Below, in pieces: positions 1-7,706 of a stretch of 24,779 nucleotides of DNA. Position 1 is the first letter of the stretch; every line of letters starts with the position of its first letter. The DNA comes from Candidatus Baldrarchaeota archaeon (lineage in GTDB: Archaea > Asgardarchaeota > Baldrarchaeia > Baldrarchaeales > DXJG01). Made by a program: the position numbers and the translations under genes. Location of the stretch: contig JAUQZC010000168.1 of assembly GCA_030587435.1 (NCBI GenBank), forward strand, positions 1 through 24,779. The letters run 5' to 3'. Under the pieces are notes generated by a model. That model saw nothing but the letters and a program-made list of their open reading frames with translations. It was not told the DNA's origin and did not search any database.

Positions 1-176
1 CTCTGCTGTTATGTTTCTTTTTACTGAGTACTTCTTCCTTATCCCGTACTTCCCTAGCGTGCTACTAAATCTATATATTTTGGTTAAGTTTTAAGGGGCT
101 TCCTAGATTCTCTAGAAAAAGAAGGATCCATGTTGTCTTTTTAGGCTAGATTTATATTGTTGCCCAACAGCATATT

Positions 177-206
177 ACATTGTAATTAGTAGTGTAATTG
201 TAATGT
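177..206. promoter_or_regulatory. Imperfect dyad upstream of the first ATPase gene
   Basis: The arms ACATTGTAATTA (177-188) and TAATTGTAATGT (195-206) are inverted repeats matching at 10 of 12 positions, with a 6-nt spacer. The dyad lies about 85 nt before the ATPase start and could be an operator. In sequence this AT-rich an imperfect dyad can arise by chance, so the call is weak. I see nothing else in bases 1-289 beyond a (TA)n run at about 276-290. Confidence 0.25.
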
Positions 207-289
207 GTGTCAAAGTTTAATAATTCGTTTTATAAGTTGTATCAGCAAAGTTTTATTTAGAAGAGGCAGGTTTGGATATATATATATAT

Positions 290-1324
290 ATGATTGAGAA
301 GATTGTGCTGAGAAATTTCAAAGGTATTAGGGAAGGGGAATTAGAGTTAGCTCCGTTAACTATTCTTTTAGGTGGTAATAACTCTGGGAAAACAACATTG
401 CTTGAAGCGCTTTTTTTGGCTCCTAATCCGTTTCGGAAAGTCTCATTTGAATTCCCTCCTATGAATGCAGTTGAACTTGTTCGTTTTATGCATGAAACAT
501 TGAAAAGCGAGGATTTCAGGTTTTTGTTGCATAATTATATGGCCGAGAATGCTTTAATATCTTGCAAAGTTGGTGAAAGGGTTTATTCAACGATGTTTGC
601 GGTTAGAGGTAATCGTATTAATGTTTATTATGTTGAATCAACTCTGGTGCCGACTTTGGAGAACTTGTCTTCTCTTAAAATTGAAAATCTGATTGGATAT
701 TTTCCTGATTTTCGCCGCATTGAGGAATATAGAGAGAGAATGCCATTTGAAAATGTGTTGTTATTTCAATCATATTTGGTTAGGATGGGTTGGGATTATA
801 TTAGGAGTGTGTGGGCTACTGTGGTTAATTCTGGGGCTAGTACTAGGGTGGCGAGAACTGTTTCTAAGCTTGTTCATGAGAATTATTTAGATTTGACATT
901 GGAGCCGTTTTTTGGGGATGAGGTAGGTCCGTACATGTATTTGGATGATGGTAGGAGAGTTAGAGTTGGTGATTTGGGCGATGGTGTGCGGGGTCTTGTG
1001 ACGTTAATGCTTCTTTACGAGCTTGTGAAACCGGGGGTTTTGCTGTGGGATGATGTTGAAGCTCATATGAATCCTAGGATGCTTTTGTTTGTGGCTCGTT
1101 GGGTTGCTGATCTTGTGGATAAGGGGGTTCAGGTGGTTTTGTCTACTCATAGTATTGAGGCTTTAAGGACAATAGCTGGCCTTGTAGAAGATAAAGATGT
1201 TAGGATTTATTTGTTGACGCTTGAAAGAGGTGTTTTGAAGTCGAAAGGTTTGAGTTTGAGGGATGTTGAGGAGCTTTGGAAGGCTGGTATTGATATTAGG
1301 GTTGGGGAGCCTTACCTGCTATGA
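290..1324 (+). CDS. AAA15-family ABC-type ATPase (RecF/OLD-like), module 1
   Basis: Predicted ATP-binding protein of the AAA15/OLD-like branch of ABC ATPases, whose members often act with a nuclease or toxin partner in phage defence. Visible motifs, numbered from the chosen start: Walker A GGNNSGKT at 28-35; an ABC signature-like stretch DLGDGVRGL at about 228-236; Walker B VLLWDDVEAHMNP at about 250-262; and a switch histidine in LSTHS at about 284-288. The frame is open upstream to a TTG at 272, but family members begin MIxKIxLxNFKGI, so I prefer the ATG at 290. The six extra codons are a (TA)n run. The last codons overlap the next gene by ATGA, which implies translational coupling. The ATPase assignment is firm; the biological role is inferred. 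Confidence 0.85.
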   Translation: MIEKIVLRNFKGIREGELELAPLTILLGGNNSGKTTLLEALFLAPNPFRKVSFEFPPMNAVELVRFMHETLKSEDFRFLLHNYMAENALISCKVGERVYSTMFAVRGNRINVYYVESTLVPTLENLSSLKIENLIGYFPDFRRIEEYRERMPFENVLLFQSYLVRMGWDYIRSVWATVVNSGASTRVARTVSKLVHENYLDLTLEPFFGDEVGPYMYLDDGRRVRVGDLGDGVRGLVTLMLLYELVKPGVLLWDDVEAHMNPRMLLFVARWVADLVDKGVQVVLSTHSIEALRTIAGLVEDKDVRIYLLTLERGVLKSKGLSLRDVEELWKAGIDIRVGEPYLL

Positions 1325-1953
1325 AGCTTTATCCGTTTATGACGGTTGATAGTGTTGTGAGGCATATTGTTAGAGTTTCTAGATGGTTGGGTTTCGATGT
1401 ACTGGTTAGTGTTGTTGAGGAGTTGAGGTGTTTTATTGTTATTGGTGATGGAACTCCTGAGGATGAGATTTTAGCTCTCATTGCTTATCATTTGAATGGT
1501 GTTGGTAAAGTTATTGGCATAGCTAAGCCTGAATTTGTTGGTATTAAGGTTTTTGAACTTATTCCCATGTATTTGGTTCAAAAAGTCGGTAGTATATTGG
1601 TTTTGATCGATCAAGAGGATTATGATGTTGAGGTGTTAATTAAAGAGGTTGAAGAGAGGTTGAGGGGCCATGGTATTGCTATAGAGAGTAGAGGAAATAA
1701 AGGCAGGTTAGTAGTTTATGATTGCGAAAGAGGTGGGAGAAGATTTAGGCTTATTGTTATTAATGGCCTTGATGAAATACCTTTTGAAAGACATATGGTG
1801 GAAGATCATTTGTTGAAGGCTGCGAAAATTTTGTTGGGGGAACAAATAGATGATGTTTTTTCAAAATCTAGAGATGCCAAAGAGGCTTGGAAGAAACTTT
1901 ACCAATACCGTGAGGATATTTATAGAAAATTAAGGAATGATAAAAGTTTTTAG
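1321..1953 (+). CDS. Partner of the AAA15 ATPase, possibly a divergent TOPRIM-like protein
   Basis: A 210-residue protein translationally coupled to the ATPase before it through an ATGA overlap. It has an alternating strand/helix pattern. VVEELRCFIVIGDGTPEDE at about 31-49 and SILVLIDQEDYD at about 91-102 sit where TOPRIM-fold proteins carry their acidic E and DxD motifs. The first motif is poorly conserved, so the TOPRIM assignment is inference. Operons of an AAA15 ATPase with a small TOPRIM or DUF4435/DUF3226-type protein are known; PARIS is one example and the split OLD-like systems are another. The C-terminal 40 residues are charged and helical. It could equally be an unrelated effector. 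Confidence 0.5.
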   Translation: MKLYPFMTVDSVVRHIVRVSRWLGFDVLVSVVEELRCFIVIGDGTPEDEILALIAYHLNGVGKVIGIAKPEFVGIKVFELIPMYLVQKVGSILVLIDQEDYDVEVLIKEVEERLRGHGIAIESRGNKGRLVVYDCERGGRRFRLIVINGLDEIPFERHMVEDHLLKAAKILLGEQIDDVFSKSRDAKEAWKKLYQYREDIYRKLRNDKSF

Positions 1954-2175
1954 AAACTGTTTTCCCACAACAAGTTAGGGCGATGAAAATATTAGAAGAA
2001 AGCTGTTGAAAGGATAATGTTATTTTCCTTGCTTTTGGAAGAAAAGACTAGGTATGCTAAGGCAAATTGCTGTAAGATGCATACAAGCACTTTTACCTGG
2101 AAAATTTTAATTTTTAGACGTTAAGATTTGTGATAATTCAGTTTTTCTATTCTTTTACTGTTTTTGGTTTTGTTG

Positions 2176-2367
2176 ATGGTGTTTGCAGTGTTTTGTGAAC
2201 AAGCATCCGTTGCAAAGTGTTTTTCCACGGATGGGGTTGTTTTTTGGTTAGGGGGTATTGTTGGGGATGGTTACTGTGTAGTTTGTGGTAAGGATTTTCA
2301 GGATGAAGGTCTTTTCTGTTCTAAAGAATGTGAATTAGAATATAGAAGAAATGAGTTAAGGGGATAG
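2176..2367 (+). CDS. Small zinc-ribbon protein (DUF2116-like), start uncertain
   Basis: The last 30 residues hold a convincing zinc-binding motif: YCVVCGKDFQ, then LFCSKECELEYRR. That is CxxC and CxxxC, with the FCS..C spacing of small archaeal DUF2116-type zinc ribbons. The N-terminal half is hydrophobic and has no clear ribosome binding site. No ATG, GTG or TTG sits just before the zinc finger, so the start (ATG 2176, or TTG 2164 upstream) is a guess. The DUF2116 proteins I know usually continue into a membrane helix after the finger, which is missing here, so this may be a truncated gene. Confidence 0.45.
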   Translation: MVFAVFCEQASVAKCFSTDGVVFWLGGIVGDGYCVVCGKDFQDEGLFCSKECELEYRRNELRG

Positions 2368-2384
2368 TTGGAGGCTTATTGAAG

Positions 2385-3044
2385 TTAAAGAAAAAACTTG
2401 AAGAGAGGATTGTGGAAACTAGATTTTTCGGTGATATTTGTCCTCTTGTTTTTGCTATTCATTTTAGGAGTGTTATATTTCCTTAACTTTTTAGGGATTG
2501 ATATTATTATGGGTCTTTGAGTGTTTTTAGGAATTTTTTTTAGGCTTCTGGATCTGTGGGTGGCGTTTTCTATGTTTATGTGTTTGGCTAGTTTGTATAT
2601 TTGTTCTGAGCCTTTTATGTATCTTTTGCCGCATTTTTTCATGATTTCATCTAGATATGTTGCTGGGTTTTCTATTTCCTCCGGATTACCCACGTTTACT
2701 TTGTGTTTTACGATTTTTGATATTGCTTCTGGGTCTGCTAGTAGCCATGCTTCCATGGCTTTTTTTACTATGATGCCTTTTGCGGTGAATCCGAGTTTTT
2801 CTATTGCGTTTTCGATTTTTCTGATCTGCTTTTTAACCTTTTCTTCGGTGTATCTATGTAGATCTTTGAGTATGATGACTTTATTGTAGGGTTGTGTTTT
2901 GAGGATGCTTTTTACGAGTCTTATGGCTTTGTTTGGTCGGTTTCCACGCATTATTTGTATTTTTATGTTGGTTTTCAGTTTTTCTGCTAGTTCTTTTAGA
3001 AAATGTTTGTCGCTTATGCCTTCGACAAGTATTAAGGTTTTCAA
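2385..3044 (-). CDS. TOPRIM-like DUF4276-type protein, frame-broken near its C-terminus
   Basis: Partner of the ATPase encoded just upstream; the TTG start at 3044 follows the ATPase stop by 3 nt. LILVEGISDKHFL at 4-16 carries the TOPRIM glutamate (E8), VIILKDLH at 56-63 is the second acidic motif, and KKAMEAWLLADPEA at 94-107 is typical of DUF4276 proteins. The family normally ends soon after a Ser-Phe/Leu-Arg/Lys-Lys-Phe-Leu stretch. Here the frame instead runs on into about 50 low-complexity Lys/Asn residues. Removing one base from the T8 run at 2534-2541 restores the ending SLKKFLKTLKDP and a stop at 2507-2509, giving about 178 residues. So either the assembly has one T too many or the gene carries a frameshift. 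With its ATPase this resembles a split OLD-like nuclease system. Confidence 0.7.
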   Translation of the reverse strand: MKTLILVEGISDKHFLKELAEKLKTNIKIQIMRGNRPNKAIRLVKSILKTQPYNKVIILKDLHRYTEEKVKKQIRKIENAIEKLGFTAKGIIVKKAMEAWLLADPEAISKIVKHKVNVGNPEEIENPATYLDEIMKKCGKRYIKGSEQIYKLAKHINIENATHRSRSLKKIPKNTQRPIIISIPKKLRKYNTPKMNSKNKRTNITEKSSFHNPLFKFFL

Positions 3045-3047
3045 TGT

Positions 3048-4193
3048 TCATACCCCGGCGAATAGTCCTGAGTACCAAGCCTCGCCAAGTGTTCCTCCTT
3101 CTTCTAGGAACTTTTTGACTGTTTCTATTTCTTTGCGTTCTAAGAGTTTGGTGAGTTTGGTTTCGTTGTTTATTTTTTCAACGACCACAACTTCTTCTGG
3201 TTCTACGTGGTCTAGTAGGTAGGGGGAATGTGTTGTTAATAGTACTTGGCTTGGGGCTTTTCTTAGCATGTCTATGAGTGATTGAAGGAGGTGTGGGTGT
3301 ATGCAGTTTTCTGGTTCTTCAAATGTTACGAGGGTTTTGGAAGTGAGGGTTGCTGTTATAAATGCTAGTAACCTTAAGGTCCCATCAGATATTAGATAAG
3401 GACTAAGAAGGTCTTCAATATCTTTTTCACGGACAGCTAGTATAACTTCGGTGCCCTCTATATGTGGTACAACTTCTTCTATTCTTGGTATTAAGCTTTT
3501 GAGTATAGACTCTATTTCCCCGAAGGCTTTTCTGTTTTCGAGATAGAGATGAAGAAGGACTCGCGGCAATCCCCCTCCATCATAACCAAGGAGTGGGGGT
3601 TGTGTAACAGGTGCAGCAAATCTTATTTTGCTTGGTTCAAATGAGTATGAATTGATAAGGCTAAGTGCTTTTTTTACTTCAAGTATTTCTTCTCTGGTAT
3701 CTGGAGGAAATGGAAATTTGTGGAGAGATACGCCTGTTGGTATATGTATGTTAAAGTAGCGTTGTGTTGAAATGGGATGAGAAGCGGGTTTAAGTTTTCC
3801 GTCCGTTGTTTTATATCTGCATGAATATCCTTGCATGGTGCTTGAGCGTGTAAACAGTAGCTCTTTTTCTGCTGTGATGGTTTCTTTGTATCCGTCTCTC
3901 ATGAATTCGAGATTGTATGAGATTTTCTTTCCGTTGATGTTCATGTTTAGGGAGAGGTAGGCTGTTATGTTTTCTTTCATTTGGAAGGTGATTTCTTTGA
4001 AGTTTTTGACTCCGAGTATGTTGGCTATGTTTGCGGGTCCGTTTTTGATTATTGTTGAAATGGTTCTGAGTGCTTTGACTATGTTGCTTTTTCCGCTTGC
4101 GTTGGGACCTACGAGTACGTTGAGTTTGCCGAGTTTTAGTGATATGTTTCGTAGGCTGAGAAAGTTCTTAATTGTGAGTTTGTTGATTAACAT
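3048..4193 (-). CDS. RecF-like AAA ATPase (COG4637/AAA15 type), module 2
   Basis: A full-length (381 residues) ABC-type ATPase of the RecF/SMC-like group. Walker A GPNASGKS is at 29-36, the signature LISDGTLRL at 267-275, Walker B TLVTFEEPE at 287-295, and the switch histidine in LLTTHSPYLLD at 318-328. It ends with GEAWYSGLFAGV, a tail typical of the family. It starts at ATG 4193; I see only a weak ribosome binding site. The TOPRIM/DUF4276-type gene follows after 3 nt, so the two form one transcription unit that converges on module 1. Such pairs are found in defence islands and are thought to work as an ATP-controlled nuclease. No nuclease activity can be read from this subunit itself. Confidence 0.85.
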   Translation of the reverse strand: MLINKLTIKNFLSLRNISLKLGKLNVLVGPNASGKSNIVKALRTISTIIKNGPANIANILGVKNFKEITFQMKENITAYLSLNMNINGKKISYNLEFMRDGYKETITAEKELLFTRSSTMQGYSCRYKTTDGKLKPASHPISTQRYFNIHIPTGVSLHKFPFPPDTREEILEVKKALSLINSYSFEPSKIRFAAPVTQPPLLGYDGGGLPRVLLHLYLENRKAFGEIESILKSLIPRIEEVVPHIEGTEVILAVREKDIEDLLSPYLISDGTLRLLAFITATLTSKTLVTFEEPENCIHPHLLQSLIDMLRKAPSQVLLTTHSPYLLDHVEPEEVVVVEKINNETKLTKLLERKEIETVKKFLEEGGTLGEAWYSGLFAGV

Positions 4194-4422
4194 GTTTGAT
4201 CAACTATATTAAGTGAGTTTACTCCTTAATAAAATGTATCATAGCTTTATTTAGAGTTTTGCTTCTTTAAGAAAAATATTGCGCTTATAATTCTGTTTGT
4301 GTTTTAATGTGTAGCTAAAGTGGGTGGGAAATGAGATGTTGGAGAATTTAAGGGTAGATGTAAACTTTAGTGTGAGATATGCCTTGTTATATGGTTAAAT
4401 TGGTTGAGTTAGGTGACGATTT

Positions 4423-4619
4423 TTGGGTATGAAGGACGGTAAATTTGGTGCTGTTATCGTGCTTTTAATTGTTGCCTTCCTTTACGTTGGTTTTGAGGGA
4501 TTATCGAAGGGGGTAAAGTAGAAATATCTTTCCCGTTATCTTTTCAGACTTCTGTAGTATTCCTCGTCACTGGCTTTATGCTTCTTATAGCTTTAATATG
4601 GTCTACTACGAAAAAGTAG
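4423..4619 (+). pseudogene. Small two-helix membrane protein, broken in a G5 run
   Basis: From ATG 4429, or TTG 4423 placed 6 nt after an AGGTGA ribosome binding site at 4411-4416, the sequence encodes MKDGKFGAVIVLLIVAFLYV and then FEGLSKG before a TAG at 4520-4522. One extra base in the G5 run at 4509-4513 would join this to a second frame. That frame encodes KVEISFPLSFQTS, a hydrophobic helix VVFLVTGFMLLIALIW, and the end STTKK at 4619. The joined product is about 65 residues with two membrane helices and a basic tail. It is either a frameshifted gene or a sequence error. Function unknown. Bases 4213-4422 before it hold nothing I can identify. Confidence 0.45.
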
Positions 4620-4706
4620 GGGGCTAGCAGGTTTTTGCGATAAGAGTAGAATAAACCGTTTTGGTACAGATTTGAGATAGTTGCAATCTTCATAATGATG
4701 TGAAGT

Positions 4707-5876
4707 TTAGAGGTATTCGGTTAGTGGGCGTGGTTTTGTTAGGTCTTTTTTGATTTTTGCTATTTTTTTGAGTTCTTCTTTGATGTATTCTTTTTTCTTT
4801 AGGTATTTGGCGACTTCTTTTTCTTTGATGACTTCTTTTAGCCTGTTGGTTTCTATGCTTATTTGTTCTGCGTTGAACATGGATTGTGCTGTTCTTCTTC
4901 TGTGGGTTGATTTATCTAGGAGTAGTTCTAGGTTGATGTTTGTGTCGGGTGGGTATATTTTTCTTAGTGTGTTTTTGTCTTGGATTTTGTAGTAGCCGTA
5001 GTCTTCTTTGTTGAATATTCTAAGGTTTTTTACTTCTTCTATTCGGGAGCCTCCCAGTCTTCTTCTTGTTTCTTCTGGGATTCTTGGTGGTAGGTGGTTT
5101 TCTCCGAGTGAATCGATTCCAAATCCGTATGAGAGGACGTCTTTGGCTGGTATTACTGGTGCTCTTTTTAGTGGTCTGCCTATGTTCATGTTGGTTGCAT
5201 GTAGGAAGGCGTCTATGTTTTTTAGTGTTCTTTGGAGTTGGCTTATGTTTTGGATTAGGCTTGTTGATGCTCTTCCATCGAAATCTAAGCAATAAGCTGT
5301 TATGTGGTGTTTTAGGTAAAATTTTACTAGCTGGCCTATGAATGGTAGTGTTATTGGTATTAGGCCCATTAATGGTTTTTCTTTGAAAGATTCCAATAAT
5401 TCTATAAATTTTTTAATGAAGTTAAGATATTCGTCAATTTCAAGTCCTTCTTTGACGAGTTTTCCGGCTCTTTTAATAGATGGGACTATATAAAAATCTG
5501 AGTAGTATTCTTGTGTGGCTAGTATGAATTCTATTTCTTTGTCTGAAATTTTTATGGTTTCTAGGGTTGGAATGAACATGATAACAGGGATGTTTAGTAG
5601 TTGTGCTTTTCTAATGAGTGTGTTTAATTCGTTGTTGAATTTTATTTGTTCATCTGTGTCGTTTACTAATTTGTTTAGTTTTTTCTTGTCTAGGGTTTTG
5701 TATATTTCTCCTAGTAGGTTGATGTTTGTTTTTATGGGTATTTGGGGGTTTATGTAGGATAGATTGATGGTTTTTATTGGTGTTAGTATTTTTTTCCCTA
5801 TGACGTCGACTTCTAATATTTTGCATAATGTTTCTTTGTCTTGGTGAAGTACTTTGACTTTTGCTTCTTTTGCCAT
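4707..5876 (-). CDS. Unrecognised 389-residue protein, possibly TIM-barrel-like
   Basis: I do not recognise this family. Hydrophobic strand-like segments alternate with helices: IPVIMFIPTLE (~95-105), SDFYIVPSI (~124-132), a stretch beginning PLMGLIPITLPF (~170), then HHITAYCLDFDGR (~191-203), and later VLSYGFGIDSLGENHLPPR. This pattern suits a TIM barrel such as the tRNA-guanine-transglycosylase-like proteins, but no catalytic motif is certain. The last 60 residues are a Lys/Glu-rich helix, probably coiled coil. The start ATG at 5876 has AGGTG upstream on the minus strand. It is divergent from the Panacea-like antitoxin gene at 5954. The protein is rich in Lys, Ile and Asn, reflecting the strong G/T bias of the plus strand here. 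Confidence 0.65.
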   Translation of the reverse strand: MAKEAKVKVLHQDKETLCKILEVDVIGKKILTPIKTINLSYINPQIPIKTNINLLGEIYKTLDKKKLNKLVNDTDEQIKFNNELNTLIRKAQLLNIPVIMFIPTLETIKISDKEIEFILATQEYYSDFYIVPSIKRAGKLVKEGLEIDEYLNFIKKFIELLESFKEKPLMGLIPITLPFIGQLVKFYLKHHITAYCLDFDGRASTSLIQNISQLQRTLKNIDAFLHATNMNIGRPLKRAPVIPAKDVLSYGFGIDSLGENHLPPRIPEETRRRLGGSRIEEVKNLRIFNKEDYGYYKIQDKNTLRKIYPPDTNINLELLLDKSTHRRRTAQSMFNAEQISIETNRLKEVIKEKEVAKYLKKKEYIKEELKKIAKIKKDLTKPRPLTEYL

Positions 5877-5953
5877 TGAAAGGCACCTAAAGCCATATAA
5901 GTGAGCTAGGGAAATAAGTATTTTGGTGAGAATATAATTAAAGGTGATATGAT

Positions 5954-6544
5954 TTGTATCAGGCGGAGAGGATTTTGGAGTCTTTGAATCCGGTTCAAGC
6001 TTATTTGATATTGCTCCTTGGAGCTAAAAACTACGAGCCTGTAAGGGGTAAGGTTTGGTTGCAGAAAGAAATGTTTTTGATAGTTAGGAATGTTGAGAAG
6101 CTTAGAGATGAGGTTGATTATGAACCTTATTTTATTGGTCCTTATAGTGAAACGGTTGACGTGGCTGTTGAGCAAGCAGAAAATATGAGGTTAATAAAGA
6201 GTACCGAGGAAGGTTTTGTTCTTACGGATTTGGGGAAAAAAATATTTAAAAAATTAGTTGAGATGGCTAGGAAGGAAACTTTGGAGTTAGTTGAAGAAGT
6301 AAAATCTGAGTTGAATGACTTGGATGAAGATGAGCTTTTGGCTTATATTTATTTTACTTTTCCAGAGATGGCTAAGGAATCAAGAAAAATAGAGGAGATT
6401 AAGAAAAGAAGAGTACCTTTGGCGATTAGATTATATAAAAAAGGTAAAATTAGTCTTAGTAAGGCTGCGGAAATAGCTGGTATGAGTATTAAGTCATTTA
6501 TGGATGTGTTGAGGAAAAAAGGGGTGTTAATTCCACTGAAGTAA
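5954..6544 (+). CDS. Antitoxin: Panacea-like winged-helix domain fused to UPF0175 HTH
   Basis: Two domains are visible. Residues ~10-100 resemble the Panacea/SocA-like fold: VWLQKEMFLIV, then YEPYFIGPYSETVD, then an FVLTDLGKKIF wing. Residues ~135-196 match the small UPF0175 antitoxin: RVPLAIRLYKKGKISLSKAA, then EIAGMSIKSFMDVLRKKGV, with the typical short helix-turn-helix and C-terminal tail. TTG 5954 is chosen because GGTGAT (5943-5948) lies 5 nt upstream. The PIN toxin gene starts 12 nt after the stop. UPF0175 next to DUF3368 is a well-known archaeal pair, so this protein should bind and neutralise the toxin and repress the operon. The extra N-terminal domain is unusual and may add a sensing or chaperone role (inference). 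Confidence 0.7.
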   Translation: MYQAERILESLNPVQAYLILLLGAKNYEPVRGKVWLQKEMFLIVRNVEKLRDEVDYEPYFIGPYSETVDVAVEQAENMRLIKSTEEGFVLTDLGKKIFKKLVEMARKETLELVEEVKSELNDLDEDELLAYIYFTFPEMAKESRKIEEIKKRRVPLAIRLYKKGKISLSKAAEIAGMSIKSFMDVLRKKGVLIPLK

Positions 6545-6556
6545 GGGAGGGCCTGT

Positions 6557-7042
6557 TTGAAGCTTATTTTGGATTCTTCAGTGCTGATAGCATTTTACAC
6601 TGAACTTGGCCGTCCAGAACTTTTGCACTTATTAAAAGATTTTGGGTATGATCTTTTGATCCCTAGGGGAGTGTTTCGAGAGGTTAGTCTGGATCCGAGC
6701 TTTGATAGAATTCAAAATGATATTAGGGATAAGCTTGTTTTGCTTAATGAACTTACAGGACGTGAAATTGGAGAGCTAAAGTCGCGGTATATTTCCTTGG
6801 GTTTAGGAGAATTAGAGGTAATTTGGTGGGGAAAACACTTTAAGGGCAGAAATGAAGACTACGTCTGTGCTTTGGATGATTTAAAGGCTAGAAAAATAGC
6901 TAAAAAACTGGAACTTAATATTATTGGAACTCTTGGAATAATAAAATTGTTAAATAAATTTGGAGTAATATCGAAAGATGAACTCTTCAAACTCTATAAA
7001 ACATTAAAAGCTAAGGGTTTCAGGTTACCTGATAAATTTTGA
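6557..7042 (+). CDS. PIN-domain toxin, DUF3368 type (VapC-like ribonuclease)
   Basis: A complete 161-residue PIN-fold protein. Acidic residues in the expected places are D6 in LILDSSVLIAF, E42 in GVFREV, E85 in LGLGELEVI, and D107/D108 in CALDDLKARKIAKKL, followed by the GTLGIIKLL helix of the DUF3368 family. PIN toxins are Mg2+-dependent endoribonucleases, usually acting on tRNA or rRNA. The TTG start has a strong GGGAGGG site about 7 nt upstream. It is co-transcribed with the antitoxin before it. A decayed paralogue of the C-terminal half lies at 12085-12372, evidence of local duplication. Confidence 0.85.
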   Translation: MKLILDSSVLIAFYTELGRPELLHLLKDFGYDLLIPRGVFREVSLDPSFDRIQNDIRDKLVLLNELTGREIGELKSRYISLGLGELEVIWWGKHFKGRNEDYVCALDDLKARKIAKKLELNIIGTLGIIKLLNKFGVISKDELFKLYKTLKAKGFRLPDKF

Positions 7043-7341
7043 TATGTTTTGAAGCCATTTTATCTATTTTAGAGGTTTTAGATTGTACTCGCTACAGTAG
7101 AATATAAAATTATGTGATTTTATTTCAGGTGTGGTTCTAGGGTTTGGTGCGCTAGAGTGTTGTTATGTAGACTCTTTGATAAATTTCCTTAGGAGCCCTT
7201 AATACTATGAGTCCATGTTTATGGGCGTTCCATATGGTGTTCCATAGTCCGTTTACTGCTTACTTACTTTTCTCACCAAAAGTTAAGTGATTGGAAAGCG
7301 AAGAAAATATAACAAAATCCAAAAGACATTTTCTCTTCTTA
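7043..7341. other. Intergenic stretch without a supported gene
   Basis: No start-bearing ORF of note. On the minus strand around 7176-7262 about 30 codons are open and read AVNGLWNTIWNAHKHGLIVL, then RAPKEIYQR. This looks more like decayed coding sequence than random DNA, but I cannot assign it. Together with the membrane-protein remnant at 7342-7572 it makes this 660-bp gap look like old coding sequence. Confidence 0.3.
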
Positions 7342-7572
7342 CTACGTTTGGGAGATGATGAATAATTGTAGTATTATCATTAGAATATAAATTGCTAAAC
7401 TTATGGCGTGGCTTTGCTCTGCTTTAAGCACTTTATGGTAGGTATATGACATTAAGGTGATTGCTGGTATGATGAAGTGGAAATAATAAATTGGTATTAG
7501 ATAAATGTTAGGTGGTAGTGCCTTGAGTGGAATGCTTTTTTGGATTAGTGTTAAAGTTATGGGTTTTATTAT
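7342..7572 (-). pseudogene. Start-less membrane protein fragment
   Basis: The minus strand is open for 76 codons between a TGA (7573-7575) and a TAG (7342-7344), with no usable start near its beginning. It encodes two hydrophobic segments, IPIYYFHFIIPAITLMSYTY and AISLAIYILMIILQLFIISQ, joined by HKVLKAEQSH. Two well-formed membrane helices with a charged loop are unlikely by chance, so I read it as the C-terminal remnant of a membrane protein. Parent family unknown. Confidence 0.35.
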
Positions 7573-7706
7573 TCATGATAGAGTGGTGAAACTAGATTTG
7601 AAAATTGTAACTATATTATTTTAATTTTGTTAAGAAAACGATTTCATTTAGTTTGCTGGCTAATTTTTCTGGAATATTTTTGGATGCTTGTTTGATCGTT
7701 GACTTT

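Noticed and set aside
693..890. 65-codon frame inside the first ATPase gene
   Set aside because: Lies wholly within a well-supported ATPase frame; its hydrophobic translation is a by-product of T-rich codons.
2521..3222. Several plus-strand frames (2521-2889, 2899-3222, 2933-3118) with hydrophobic translations
   Set aside because: All are antisense to the TOPRIM and ATPase genes, which have clear family motifs.
5008..5341. Plus- and minus-strand frames inside the 389-residue gene
   Set aside because: Shadows of the longer minus-strand gene; no motifs or ribosome binding sites.
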